A DNA stretch of 64,000 bases from an uncultured Candidatus Melainabacteria bacterium (GCA_949927415.1 CATLFB010000003.1:62001-126000); one strand, 5' to 3'. Shown: positions 34,035 through 43,989, counted from the stretch's first letter. The notes: a model not told the origin generated them from the letters alone. Numbers and translations: made by a program.

Positions 34035-36137
34035 ATGAAAAAGTTTTTGAGAATTTTATATATTTTGATTTTTGTAATTGCGGGCGTTTTTGTTTTTTTA
34101 CATCCGGCAAAGACCGAAACAAATATTCTCCGCGCGGTGTTTTCGGACAGTTCCGCTGACCGTACGGTGGTGAAATTAAGCGGGCGTTATTCATCGAAAA
34201 TCAATGTTATCGCGGAATCCTTCGATTCTCAAACCTCGTCTGCCGCGGCGGAAAAGTTTTTGCAATCAATAGATAAAGAGGCGTTTGAGGTTAAGGATTT
34301 TGATTTTTCAAAGTTTCTGGAAACTTACAGCATGTATCACAAAAATCTTCTTTCGCCGCAAACCGCTCGAAAACTTGAAACACACCGCTATGATGAAGTT
34401 TCGGCTGAGGCTTACACAAGACTGTTTGACCCGCTCGGCGTAACGATTCTTCCGTTGGATGAAGACCCTTTTATGCTGTTTGCGGATTATTTGCAATTGC
34501 TCGGAAACAGCGGCGTTGATGAATTCTTTTATAACGATAAGTATTATAAAATTATTTCGCTTGAAGTGAAAAACGACAGCGCACTTTCTCCCGAACTCCT
34601 TAACCGCAAAGTCAAAACGCTTGTGCGCGCTCAGGAAAACCTTTCCGCTGGCGGCACAAAAATTTATCTCACGGGCGCGCCCGTGCATTCGTATTTTGCA
34701 AGTTCAAAATCAATGTTTGAAATCAACGTTATTTGCGTTCTCTCGGCGGTTTTTGTAATCGGTTTGTGCCTGTTTTATTTCAGAAGCCTGAATCCTCTTG
34801 TTCCGATTTGCGTAAGTCTTGGCGCCGGAATTCTTTCGGGTTATATTGCCGCGTCGCTTGTATTTTCGACAATTCATGTTTTGACATTTGTTTTTTCAAC
34901 GACTTTAATCGGGATTTGTATAGATTATTCGCTCCACTATTTTATCGAAAAAGATTTGGCGAAAATCTTCAAAAGCCTTACGGTAAGTATGATTTCGACA
35001 GTGAGCGCCTTTGCTGTTCTGATTTTTTCGGGTGTGGAACTTTTAAGTCAAATTGCGGTTTTCACTATTGCGGGTTTGTTCAGCGTCTATTTAATCGTGG
35101 TGCTTTTCTATCCGTTATTAAACATAAACTCTCAAACACGCAGATTTGAATTTTCGCTTTTGAATAAGACAAAACGGATTATTGCGGCGATTGTGGTTTT
35201 TGCGGGTGTCGGCGGAATGTTTTTTGTGAAATTCAACGACGATATCAGAAATCTGTATGTGCCCTCAAAGGAACTTGCAGCGGCGGAAAAACTTTTTGCA
35301 CAGATAACGGACGGGGACAAAAAGACTTCGTTTGCGGTTGTAGAGGGGCGTGATTTTCAGGATTTACTGCACAGGGAAGAGTGGATTTCGCGGAATTTAG
35401 GCGATGTGAAATTTCTGGCGCTGAGCAAATTCGTTCCGTCCGAAAAACAGCAAAAGAAAAACTTTGAACTCCGCAAAAATTTATACAAAAATTCGCTCGA
35501 AAATTACGCAGAATTTCTTTCGCGCAAAGATGTTCAGAAACTCCTCAACGAACAGCCTGCGAAAGATTTTTTGACGTTAGATAAAACATTGCCGCTTGAA
35601 GAATTTTTAATAGGCGAAAATACTTCTGTTATGGTACTTTACGACTTTAACCGCCCCGAAATCATTACGCAGAACGGCGGGAAGTATGTAGATGTTCAGC
35701 GCGATATTTCCGAAAGAATTAAAACCTGTCGCGAGGCTTGCGTGAAAATGCTTTTGCCTGTGTTTGTAATACTTTTCCTTTTATTGTCGCTAATCTACAA
35801 ACCACGTACCGCGGCAAAAATCCTTGCGCCGTCAATACTTGCGGGCGGATTTTCAGTTGGAATTCTTGGGCTTACGGGGCAGGCTGTGAACCTTTTTCAT
35901 ATTCTTGCGATTTTTCTTATAATCGGTTTCGGGCTTGATTATTCGGTGTTCATAGCGGGCGGCGAAAAACATTCAAAAGACGCGGTTTTATTATCGTGTG
36001 CGACGAGTGTTTTTTCGTTTATGCTGCTTGCGTTTACGGGGTTTAAACTCATAAGTTCGCTCGGATTTATACTTTCAATCGGGTTGGCGGTTTCGTATCT
36101 TACAAGCCTTTTATTTGAATACGCGGAGGCTGAATAA
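34035..36137 (+). CDS. MMPL/RND-family exporter (ApeN-like)
   Basis: 700 residues with the RND layout of a single N-terminal helix, a large periplasmic loop, five or more helices (about 230-365), a second periplasmic loop and a final helix bundle. The TM4-like segments carry the acidic-aromatic pairs GICIDYSLHYFIE and GFGLDYSVFIAGG characteristic of MMPL proteins. It would move the finished lipid from the inner membrane outward, in concert with the LolA-like protein encoded just before it. Its stop overlaps the next start codon. Confidence 0.9.
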   Translation: MKKFLRILYILIFVIAGVFVFLHPAKTETNILRAVFSDSSADRTVVKLSGRYSSKINVIAESFDSQTSSAAAEKFLQSIDKEAFEVKDFDFSKFLETYSMYHKNLLSPQTARKLETHRYDEVSAEAYTRLFDPLGVTILPLDEDPFMLFADYLQLLGNSGVDEFFYNDKYYKIISLEVKNDSALSPELLNRKVKTLVRAQENLSAGGTKIYLTGAPVHSYFASSKSMFEINVICVLSAVFVIGLCLFYFRSLNPLVPICVSLGAGILSGYIAASLVFSTIHVLTFVFSTTLIGICIDYSLHYFIEKDLAKIFKSLTVSMISTVSAFAVLIFSGVELLSQIAVFTIAGLFSVYLIVVLFYPLLNINSQTRRFEFSLLNKTKRIIAAIVVFAGVGGMFFVKFNDDIRNLYVPSKELAAAEKLFAQITDGDKKTSFAVVEGRDFQDLLHREEWISRNLGDVKFLALSKFVPSEKQQKKNFELRKNLYKNSLENYAEFLSRKDVQKLLNEQPAKDFLTLDKTLPLEEFLIGENTSVMVLYDFNRPEIITQNGGKYVDVQRDISERIKTCREACVKMLLPVFVILFLLLSLIYKPRTAAKILAPSILAGGFSVGILGLTGQAVNLFHILAIFLIIGFGLDYSVFIAGGEKHSKDAVLLSCATSVFSFMLLAFTGFKLISSLGFILSIGLAVSYLTSLLFEYAEAE

Positions 36138-37009
36138 TGAAGTGGTATCAGCAGAAAGAACAGGCTGCGGGCGAAAAAAGGTTACTGATTACGTGGAAAA
36201 TTTACAAAATTTTCGGGAAAAACGCAGTGAAGGTACTGGCGTTTTTTGTAACGTTTTTTGCATTCTTGGGCGCAAAAGATGCGCGCAGATGTTCAAAAAA
36301 ATACCTTAAAATCATCGGCTTAAAACCCTCTTTAATAAATCAATTCAGGCATTTTCTGGAGTATTCTTTTTCGCTTGTTGACAGGATGGAGGTTTTTTCG
36401 GGAAATTACGATTACAACAGAATAATTTTTGACAGCGCTGAGGATAAGGATACTCTTGAAAAAGATTTTGATAAAGGTGTATTTTTTATTTGTTCGCACC
36501 TCGGAAATATCGACGTTATGCGCGCATTTTTGTATAAAAATCCGACGCTTCGGGTTAATGTTTTTCTTTCGGGCGAACAGTGCAAGGTTTTTAACGGGTT
36601 TATAAAACAAATCGCAGTTGAAACTCCGGCAGTTATGTATCCTGTTGAAGATATCGGAATTGAAACTTCAATCGAGATTAAGGACAAACTTTCGCGCGGC
36701 GAAATCGTTTTTATGGCGGGCGACAGGGTTTCGAAAAACAGCGCCAACAGCGAAGTCGAACTTTTCGGGCGGAAGGTCGAATTTCCGCTCGGAACATTTA
36801 AGTTCGCGCAAATTATGGAATGTCCGATTTACTTTGTTTGCGCGCTTAGCGAGGGAGAAAATTATAAAATTTATCTGAAAAGATTTCATTCAGAGGCAAA
36901 AAAATCCGCCGCTGCTTTTCAAATGCAAAAAGAATACGCAGAATTTCTTGAAACTCACACCCCCCTTGCGCCTCTGCAATTTTTCCACTTTTACGACATG
37001 TTCGGTTGA
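36137..37009 (+). CDS. LpxL/HtrB-like acyltransferase (acyltransferase half of ApeJ type)
   Basis: 290 residues. The acyltransferase core has HX4D as CSHLGNIDVMRAF, and FMAGDRVSKNSANSEVELFGRKVEFPLGTFKFAQ, as in predicted LPLAT proteins related to lipid A late acyltransferases. In proteobacterial APE loci a corresponding protein is fused to a glycosyltransferase; here no glycosyltransferase domain is present. Last gene of the rightward operon. It may transfer the polyene acyl chain to a glycolipid or phospholipid acceptor. Confidence 0.82.
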   Translation: MKWYQQKEQAAGEKRLLITWKIYKIFGKNAVKVLAFFVTFFAFLGAKDARRCSKKYLKIIGLKPSLINQFRHFLEYSFSLVDRMEVFSGNYDYNRIIFDSAEDKDTLEKDFDKGVFFICSHLGNIDVMRAFLYKNPTLRVNVFLSGEQCKVFNGFIKQIAVETPAVMYPVEDIGIETSIEIKDKLSRGEIVFMAGDRVSKNSANSEVELFGRKVEFPLGTFKFAQIMECPIYFVCALSEGENYKIYLKRFHSEAKKSAAAFQMQKEYAEFLETHTPLAPLQFFHFYDMFG

Positions 37010-37054
37010 ATCTGATTACGTGCATTTGATTAAATATAAAGAGAGAAATTCTAT

Positions 37055-37495
37055 ATGCAAATTAAAGAAATAATAAAAAATAAAGAATCTTTTATAGATA
37101 TTCTGCTTATTGGAGATGAAGATATTAATATGATAAATAAATATCTTTCTCATTGCAGACTTTTTGCATTATATGAAAATGACTTAAAGGCGGCATGTGC
37201 GATAATTGAATGCGATAATGTTATTGAGATAAAAAATCTTGCAACTTATCCTGAATATCAACACCACGGCTATGCTTCAAAACTTATTGAATTTATTTGT
37301 AATTTTTACAAAAACAAATGTGCCGAATTAATTTTGGGGACCGGGGAGAATGAAATAACTTTGGGCTTTTACAAAAAAAGAGGTTTTAGAGAATTTAAAA
37401 GAATAAAAAATTTTTTTACTGAAAATTATTCCCATCCAATTTTTGAAAATGGCTACCAATTAACAGATATGATATATTTGAAAAGAAAATTGTAA
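37055..37495 (+). CDS. GNAT-family N-acetyltransferase
   Basis: 146 residues. The acetyl-CoA binding region is in NLATYPEYQHHGYASKLIEFI (motif A: V/L-x-P-x-x-Q-x-x-G-x-G/A), followed by LILGTGENEITLGFYKKRGFREFKRI (motif B). Substrate unknown. AT content is clearly higher than in the polyene operon just upstream and resembles the transposon to the right, but its position relative to the mapped end repeat (37525) puts it just outside. GAGAG precedes the ATG. Confidence 0.88.
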   Translation: MQIKEIIKNKESFIDILLIGDEDINMINKYLSHCRLFALYENDLKAACAIIECDNVIEIKNLATYPEYQHHGYASKLIEFICNFYKNKCAELILGTGENEITLGFYKKRGFREFKRIKNFFTENYSHPIFENGYQLTDMIYLKRKL

Positions 37496-37543
37496 AATTA
37501 ATTACAAATCATAAATTCTCCCCCAATTGCAAAATAACACTTG

Positions 37544-37558
37544 AAATGCGAAATTTGG
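37544..37558 (-). repeat. Left-end transposase-binding-type repeat
   Basis: AAATGCGAAATTTGG is the exact reverse complement of 46781-46795 at the other end of the element. Similarity continues outward more weakly (ATTGCAAAAT here, GTTGCGAAAC in the outer right copy read inward). Confidence 0.65.
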
Positions 37559-37703
37559 AAGAGTTAAGTCATTAATTCTTATATTTGTAGTTATAAATTG
37601 ACACCAATATTGAGAAAAAACGACAGGCAAGTTTAAGAAAATATTACTTAATCTATTATTTTATCAAATTTAAAATGACTATATTTTATGTTATAAATAG
37701 GGT

Positions 37704-40700
37704 ATGAATAAGATTATCATTGATATTATTTCTAAAAATATTAGAACATTAGAGGCTGGGGAGTTTCAAGAATTTTGTAAAAAATACTTTATTATACAAG
37801 AAAATTTAACTTTTGAAAGATTTGGAGCTACATCTGATGGCAAAACAAGAAAAGGTACTCCTGATTATCTCATAAATAAAAGTGGACAAGTTTGTTTGCA
37901 AATTAGTATAGAAAAAACATATTGGGATAAAGGAGAAGAAAAACCGAAAGAAGATATTGATAAATGTATAAAAAATGTAAATAATGTACATAAAATCATT
38001 TTATGTTCTAGTCAAGGTTTAAATACTGCAAATCCAAATGCAAAAAATAATATCATCACTTATGGTAAAAATAAAAATATAGATACGGTTTGTTATTCAT
38101 TAGAAACATTTGAAGATACTATCTCTCAAAATTTGAAGCATTTTCATAGTTTATTTCAAGAGTACTTTATTTCTGATGACTTTAATTATTTAAAAAGATA
38201 TTATAAAACAAAAAATGATTACCTTCGTATTTGTAATAAAAATATTGAGTTGTACAAACAATATATAACATTCAAAGATAATTTAATGATTCAGAGATGC
38301 CAAGAAGAAGATTTTCATAAGACAATAACCAATTCTCAAGGTATAATTTTTTTGACAGCTTTTTCTGGAGTTGGGAAATCATCGTTATGTATTCAAATTG
38401 CAAATAAATATATAAGTAATAAACAATTTGTCCTTTGGATAAAACCAGAAGTTTTTGAAAAACATGAAAATTACGAATATTGGATTATTGAGGCCTTAAA
38501 AGAAGCAGATTCAGAATTATCAGATGTATCCATAGATGTATTAAATGAATATTTTTACGATGATGGATTATTGCTTATTGTCGATGATATAAATAAAACA
38601 CAATCCTATAAGAATTGTTTAAATAAATTAAAAAATGTTTCTGCGTTTATTAAAGAACAAAAAGCTAATATAAATATTGTTTGTCCAATATGGACTATTG
38701 AAAATGATTCTGATAAACAAAATTCTTATACCAAATTTGTTCTTGATAGTTATACGACAGAAGAAGCTAAAAATGCAACACGCCTTATTATTTCAAATAA
38801 CAATATTATAGTTTCCGATTTTTCCATAGAACCTTTGCTTGAAAATTTGAACAATGACCCTTATTTAATTGGATTATTAGATGACTTAAATACTGGACAA
38901 ATTCAACAAATAAAAACAAATACGGCATATCAGATTCAAAATTTATTTATCGACAATATTATATCAGATATTAAAGAACAAAGTTCAGATTATCTGGATA
39001 TTGAATATAAAAATGCATTACTTGCATTTTTATACGAAGAACTGCAAAAAAAAGTTAAAATAACTAATTTTAATGAAATTCCCAACAAAAATATAATCCG
39101 TCCAATATTACAAAACAAGAAAATATGTCAATTAGATTCTGAAAACAACATAGCTTTCAGACATGACCGTTTAAAGAATTTTTTGCAAGCTCAAGCATTA
39201 ATTAATAATGAAAATATTCCAGATGAAGTACTTATAGAACCATATTATGCTGATATTATTGGCAAGTATATGGCTGCAATTGAATTATCGGAGGCAAAAA
39301 TACAATTAGTTCAAAAGCATAATCCAATAGCACTTTTAGAAGCAATAAATTATATTGATTTTAACACTCATTATCTATCAAAATATATAATTGAAACTTT
39401 TTATCAAATTTATATTTTAAAGTTTTTCAATATTTATACAACACAAGATGAAAAAAATATTATTTACAAAGATATTGGTTCGTATGCAAATGTTATTGAA
39501 TATTATGCAGATCAAGCATTATTAAAAATTAACAATGAAAAATTTTTAGAACAAGTAAAGCAAATTTATGGTGAAGAATTAAATAATATTTTTACGGATG
39601 GATGGCTTTTATTGAATTTCAAATATGGAAGTTTATCTTCTGGGATGTATTATTATCATAAATGGATAATGAGTGGAGAATTATATGTAAATGATGCAAA
39701 TTTCATTAAGATAATATCTTATATTAAATCGAAATATTCTCGTAATAATATTAATGAAGCTTGTAGAAGATTAATTGATAATTGTCATTCAGAATATAAA
39801 AAAACAGCTTTAGTTGTTTCATCCTTGCTAGAGGCAACGGATATAAATTCTTGCATAGAAAAATTATGGAATGAATCTGAAAAAGATGACATAGTTGCTT
39901 ATTGCATATTTGCACTGATAGAATGTTTTAATCAAAACAGTAAAATTTTATTAAAAAATGCAGTAAATTATTGGATCAAAATGGATGATACAAAAACAGA
40001 TAAAAAGCAAATTCATACCCCTCGTTCTATGGTTTATAGTATTTTATACCCGGCAATTAAACGAGTTTCAGATGATGCAATTGAATTTTTAATTAGCCTT
40101 ACAGAGGACAAAGCTATTGCTCCTTATATCGCAGGCTTATTAGAAAATGTTGATAACCCAAAGGTTTATTCTTTTAAAGTAAGATTTTATGCCGATAATA
40201 GTCGTTTGTTATTGAATATTACAGATAGAGGTAAGAATTTAAGCAAAGAAACATTAGATACTTTGAAAAATATTTGGATTAATGAAAATGAGGAATATAA
40301 ATATCGATACAAAGCATTACAATTATATGAAAAAAATATAACAAAAGACGATATTAATGATTTAAAAAATTTGGAGGCTTTAAAAGGAATACATGATAAC
40401 ATTTACATAATGTCCTGCAAACTAAGAGCACGTTTAGAAGATAGGTCAGTTATCGATAATTTATGCGAATTTATGAAAGAAAAACCAATAAATCTGGATT
40501 TTACTATTAGTGAATTGCAAAATATTTGGGATAGTAAATTAATTTCTTTTGTTGTTGAATCTTTCAATTCTTATGAAAACAAATCTAATGGAATAATTCC
40601 TTTGTCTGAATTTCTTATAAGAATTAATCCATTAGATGCTGAAAATATATTGTTACAATGTTTAGAGAATTATAAAGCATATGATTATTTTTGGGAAGTT

Positions 40701-41348
40701 GTAATATATATTGGAACTCCAAAACTTATTGAATTGGCTCAAAAACATTTTAAAAATTCTACAAATAGAATTGATTTAAGATTGAGTTTATTGCATGTGT
40801 GTTTACCCAGTGACAAGAAAAAATTTGCTTTAAATAAAAACATTATAGAAAGAATTGTTGATTTTATACCGAATATAAAATTAGAAAGTCTAGAATATTT
40901 AATAAAAGATCTTGAAAGAGAAGCATTTGCTAAAGATATACTAAATAAAATTAGGATGTATATTAAAGCAAGGAATAAGAATAAATATGAATTTTTAGAA
41001 AAAAATGAAGAATTCTTTATGAAGAATTTGGATGAAATTTATAATAATGATAAAAATTCCTTTGGTAGTTTTTGGATTTTAGGTTTGGACTATAATAAAA
41101 AATACATTACTCTTTCTAGAAGCGAACAAGATATTTTACTAAATACGTTACCAAAATGGTTTGATTGCTATAATACAATTAAGGCATTTAATTTGTGCGC
41201 CCACATAATTGATCTTCTTGGCGAACGCAAAAATTGTAAAATACTAGAACAACTCTCGGATAAATTTATAGATGAAGATAAGAACTTTATTAACAAAATT
41301 TTATTTAATACTACATACGGGGTTAAAAAAGAAAACTTATCTCAATAA
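37704..41348 (+). CDS. Predicted nuclease-STAND NTPase, Avs-like antiviral protein
   Basis: 1214 residues in three parts. Residues 1-130 resemble a restriction-endonuclease-like domain (GTPDYLINKSGQVCLQISIEK: P53-D54 and Q66, with E70-K71 possibly replacing the usual ExK). Residues ~200-530 are a STAND-type NTPase: Walker A AFSGVGKSS at 219-227 and Walker B LLLIVDD at 289-295, then a winged-helix-like region. The remaining ~680 residues are helical repeats without a clear TPR consensus, a plausible sensor. Antiviral STAND (Avs) proteins have this order of effector, NTPase and repeat sensor. The gene is much more AT-rich than core genes. TATAAA is six bases before the ATG. Confidence 0.75.
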   Translation: MNKIIIDIISKNIRTLEAGEFQEFCKKYFIIQENLTFERFGATSDGKTRKGTPDYLINKSGQVCLQISIEKTYWDKGEEKPKEDIDKCIKNVNNVHKIILCSSQGLNTANPNAKNNIITYGKNKNIDTVCYSLETFEDTISQNLKHFHSLFQEYFISDDFNYLKRYYKTKNDYLRICNKNIELYKQYITFKDNLMIQRCQEEDFHKTITNSQGIIFLTAFSGVGKSSLCIQIANKYISNKQFVLWIKPEVFEKHENYEYWIIEALKEADSELSDVSIDVLNEYFYDDGLLLIVDDINKTQSYKNCLNKLKNVSAFIKEQKANINIVCPIWTIENDSDKQNSYTKFVLDSYTTEEAKNATRLIISNNNIIVSDFSIEPLLENLNNDPYLIGLLDDLNTGQIQQIKTNTAYQIQNLFIDNIISDIKEQSSDYLDIEYKNALLAFLYEELQKKVKITNFNEIPNKNIIRPILQNKKICQLDSENNIAFRHDRLKNFLQAQALINNENIPDEVLIEPYYADIIGKYMAAIELSEAKIQLVQKHNPIALLEAINYIDFNTHYLSKYIIETFYQIYILKFFNIYTTQDEKNIIYKDIGSYANVIEYYADQALLKINNEKFLEQVKQIYGEELNNIFTDGWLLLNFKYGSLSSGMYYYHKWIMSGELYVNDANFIKIISYIKSKYSRNNINEACRRLIDNCHSEYKKTALVVSSLLEATDINSCIEKLWNESEKDDIVAYCIFALIECFNQNSKILLKNAVNYWIKMDDTKTDKKQIHTPRSMVYSILYPAIKRVSDDAIEFLISLTEDKAIAPYIAGLLENVDNPKVYSFKVRFYADNSRLLLNITDRGKNLSKETLDTLKNIWINENEEYKYRYKALQLYEKNITKDDINDLKNLEALKGIHDNIYIMSCKLRARLEDRSVIDNLCEFMKEKPINLDFTISELQNIWDSKLISFVVESFNSYENKSNGIIPLSEFLIRINPLDAENILLQCLENYKAYDYFWEVVIYIGTPKLIELAQKHFKNSTNRIDLRLSLLHVCLPSDKKKFALNKNIIERIVDFIPNIKLESLEYLIKDLEREAFAKDILNKIRMYIKARNKNKYEFLEKNEEFFMKNLDEIYNNDKNSFGSFWILGLDYNKKYITLSRSEQDILLNTLPKWFDCYNTIKAFNLCAHIIDLLGERKNCKILEQLSDKFIDEDKNFINKILFNTTYGVKKENLSQ

Positions 41349-41553
41349 CGTTTAATCTTCTCTCTTACTAAAAAAACTATGTAATTCTTTAAAACCCATG
41401 GCGGCTTCTTTTCTTTAAGGGGATCCCAAAAATATTTAAAGAGAATGTAATTAATTATATTTGTTTATGTCTAAATGTAACTTCTTTCTTCTTTTTACTA
41501 GCTTTTCTTAATCTTCATTAATAGTGTGTTGTGTGTCAAAAGGAGGAAAGACA

Positions 41554-41775
41554 ATGCAAGAAGTTAACGGATACAATATTAGTGAAAAAGAATTTAAGAA
41601 AATAAGTAAGTGGGCAGAGAATGTGTATAATATAACCGTCGTTGTTGATTACTTTGTAAGTAATCAACCTGAGCTTGAAGAATGTTACAATCTGGCTCCG
41701 GTTATTAAAAATTTGAGAAATAATGCAGATTTATTGAATGCATTTTATATTGATGCTGAGAGGAATGAAAATTAA
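41554..41775 (+). CDS. Small unrecognised protein in transposon cargo
   Basis: 73 residues from the ATG preceded by AAAGGAGG with a seven-base gap; an in-frame ATG 30 bases upstream has no such site. Acidic and helical (ISEKEFKKISKWAENVYNI; PELEECYNLAPVIKNLRNNADLLNAFY). No family recognised. It lies ~200 bp downstream of the STAND gene on the same strand. Confidence 0.55.
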   Translation: MQEVNGYNISEKEFKKISKWAENVYNITVVVDYFVSNQPELEECYNLAPVIKNLRNNADLLNAFYIDAERNEN

Positions 41776-41889
41776 GGTATATAATCTCATTTCAAACCCT
41801 GTTCAAAAAGTGTTCAAAAAGCTCATAAAGGTTAGTTAAATCAGTTATAAGGTAAAAAGTATCTGTTTTATAAAAATTAAACATTGAGT

Positions 41890-42372
41890 CTATGATATAA
41901 CTTTGGATATTTTTAACTCAGCATCCCAAAATTTTTCGATTTCTTTTAATATATCTATTAAATCATAGGTATTTGTTCCGTCATCAACAATTAACTTTGT
42001 ATATGTATAGGAACCTTCTTTTTTGCCTGTATGATATTTCTTTCCTTTGTTGCAATGTTTTGTCCCATTTGCAATACTTTCTAATACTTCATTGAAAGGA
42101 ATTTTTGATTTTAGTTCGTTTCTTTTGTTTTTATCATTCGGGATATACCAATCAGCAAGGTGATATAAAGTTATACAAGCATTAATAACCTTTCTTGAAT
42201 TTAGTTCATCTGCATAGTAATCTTTTAAATTTTCTTTAATAACGTTAATATAAAAAGCTCTTGCGTTGTAATTTTCAAAAGATGAGCCTTTGTGTATAAT
42301 GGTTGCATTTATATCCAAATCAATTTCCAATCCTAATTCTGGTACACATATTTTATTAGTTAATATTGGCAT
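41890..42372 (-). CDS. Unrecognised cargo protein paired with DUF2971 gene
   Basis: 160 residues. The middle (ACITLYHLADWYI...FNEVLESIANGTKHC) has the look of a small helical bundle with conserved His and Asn-Gly-x-Lys-His, reminiscent of HEPN-like proteins, but no RX4-6H motif is clear. The C-terminus is a beta-hairpin and helix (TYTKLIVDDGTNTYDLIDILKEIEKFW). Its start directly follows the end of the DUF2971 gene with no gap, so the two form a unit. Function not known. Confidence 0.6.
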   Translation of the reverse strand: MPILTNKICVPELGLEIDLDINATIIHKGSSFENYNARAFYINVIKENLKDYYADELNSRKVINACITLYHLADWYIPNDKNKRNELKSKIPFNEVLESIANGTKHCNKGKKYHTGKKEGSYTYTKLIVDDGTNTYDLIDILKEIEKFWDAELKISKVIS

Positions 42373-43252
42373 TTAAATTTCCTTTTTTATTTTTCGATAA
42401 TTAATTTGATATTGTCTAGATTTATTATCAATGTACATTTCAAAAGTTGTTATATTATTCTTTTCCGCAAAATCTATTAATTTATCTCTATTTTCTTGCG
42501 ACATATTAACTCCTAAGTATATCGCAAGCGGTTTTTGAATGATTTTTGGAAAAGTGTCGCATTGCGAGATGATTCGCCATTCTTTTTCATGACTCCAATC
42601 ATTTGATTTGTGTAATAATACTTTGTATAGAGCTAATTCATCATCTTTCGGTATAAAAACTTCCACTGGACTATTTACTAACATTTGTTGCGACCAAAAT
42701 GATGCAACAAAGTCTTTCGCATTAAATCTTTCATCTGAATAAATAACTGGGAATAATAATTCATAATGTTGATATATACATCTATGTGAACAATTTACAC
42801 ATGGGGTATTGTAATTTTTAAAATCATATTCAACAACAAAGCCTTTATGAGAATCTGCATAATATGCCCACATTGTTGGAGAAGTTTGTGTTTCTGAAAA
42901 ACAAACAATATTTTGATAATTTTTTATATACTGAATACAATTTTGAATAGAATTATCAATTATTTTCTCTAATTTAGGGGACGCTAGCATTCTTATCTAC
43001 ATACAATAAACTATCAAATGGGTCATTGAACATTTTAGGTTTAGATGATGTAATTAAATTTTTCTCTAAAGCATCAAAAGTGCTATCTTTAAATTCCCGA
43101 TAACGAAATAATCTTTGAGGTTTTAATTCTTGAACTTGCGTACAAAAATTCTTAATTTTTTCTTGTTTAGTTTCTAGATTATCATAATTCCTTATGACAA
43201 TTGTTTCTAATATTTTTTTAAATCTTTCTCGAGAAGTCTTTTCTGTTTCCAT
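42373..43252 (-). pseudogene. DUF2971-domain gene with one-base frameshift
   Basis: The first part (METEKTS...) has LFRYREFKDSTFDALEKNLITSSKPKMFNDPFDSLLYVD, the standard opening of DUF2971, then stops at 42974. The second part, in another frame, continues with VCFSETQTSPTMWAYYADSHKGFVVEYDF, the standard second half. Dropping one C from the CCCC run near 42980 joins them as NASVPKLEKII. So the gene carries a +1 insertion or needs programmed frameshifting. DUF2971 function is unknown; members are common near defence genes. The start at 43252 follows TATAAT by six bases. Confidence 0.7.
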
Positions 43253-43293
43253 ACCCTTATTATATAACAATAAATTTTAGGATTAAGACGCTT

Positions 43294-43977
43294 TTATTTA
43301 ACATTAAGCATTTTAAGCATAAAGTTATACCTCTCGTCAAACTCCTTGCCATATTTCCACACTTCTTCAGCTAAATGTAAATGAAATTTATGAGCGAATG
43401 AACGACTTAGAACTTTTCTATAACTCCTCAGATAAATGTTTTTAATTTCTAACCGTTCTGCTTCTGTATGTTTTCTTGCATCTTTAGAAATTAAATATTT
43501 ATCGGATACAAAAAGTTCACCATCATAAAGGTAAAGATATGTTTTAGTATTCATATAAATTCTCTCTAGTGGCATCTTCGGGGTCTTTTCAAAATATTTT
43601 AAGAGTTCTTGCCTTTGATTTTCGTAAATTACGGTTCTAAAATATTGATAGCTTTTATTCATCAAATGCTTAGAAAAACCGAATAAATCCATCATTTTAA
43701 AAACTTCCAAATCAGCACAAAAACCTTTTATTATATAATTCATATCTTCTTTAGTATGGAATTGGAAAAATAACGGTACGTTTGAAATTTGTTTATTCAT
43801 AGAAACTTTTTTATTGTAAAAATATGTCTGACCCTGTTTCGTTAATCGTTTTTCATTAACCAATGTTAGAAGTAATAACTCTAAAACTACTTCTTCAACA
43901 TCATCCGCTATGGTTGAAATATCATCAAATGAGAATTTATCCAACCTTTTGCAAAGCCTTAATATTCTGTCTTTCAT
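43294..43977 (-). CDS. Transposon accessory protein, third gene after TnsB/TnsC-like
   Basis: 227 residues, intact. The N-terminal ~55 residues form a winged-helix-like domain (FDDISTIADDVEEVVLELLLLTLVNEKRLTKQGQTYFYNKK). The rest is mixed helical with many aromatic and basic residues (MNKSYQYFRTVIYENQRQELLKYF). The position directly behind the ATPase gene suggests a DNA-binding accessory, such as a target selector, but I recognise no TnsD/TniQ zinc motif. This is an inference from gene order only. Confidence 0.6.
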   Translation of the reverse strand: MKDRILRLCKRLDKFSFDDISTIADDVEEVVLELLLLTLVNEKRLTKQGQTYFYNKKVSMNKQISNVPLFFQFHTKEDMNYIIKGFCADLEVFKMMDLFGFSKHLMNKSYQYFRTVIYENQRQELLKYFEKTPKMPLERIYMNTKTYLYLYDGELFVSDKYLISKDARKHTEAERLEIKNIYLRSYRKVLSRSFAHKFHLHLAEEVWKYGKEFDERYNFMLKMLNVK

Positions 43978-43989
43978 TTAAAATTCCTT

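Noticed and set aside
37491..37493. TGT as exact left border of the transposon
   Set aside because: It lies 35 bases from the repeat, while the candidate TGT at the right end lies 17 bases from its repeat. The borders do not agree, so no exact border is claimed.
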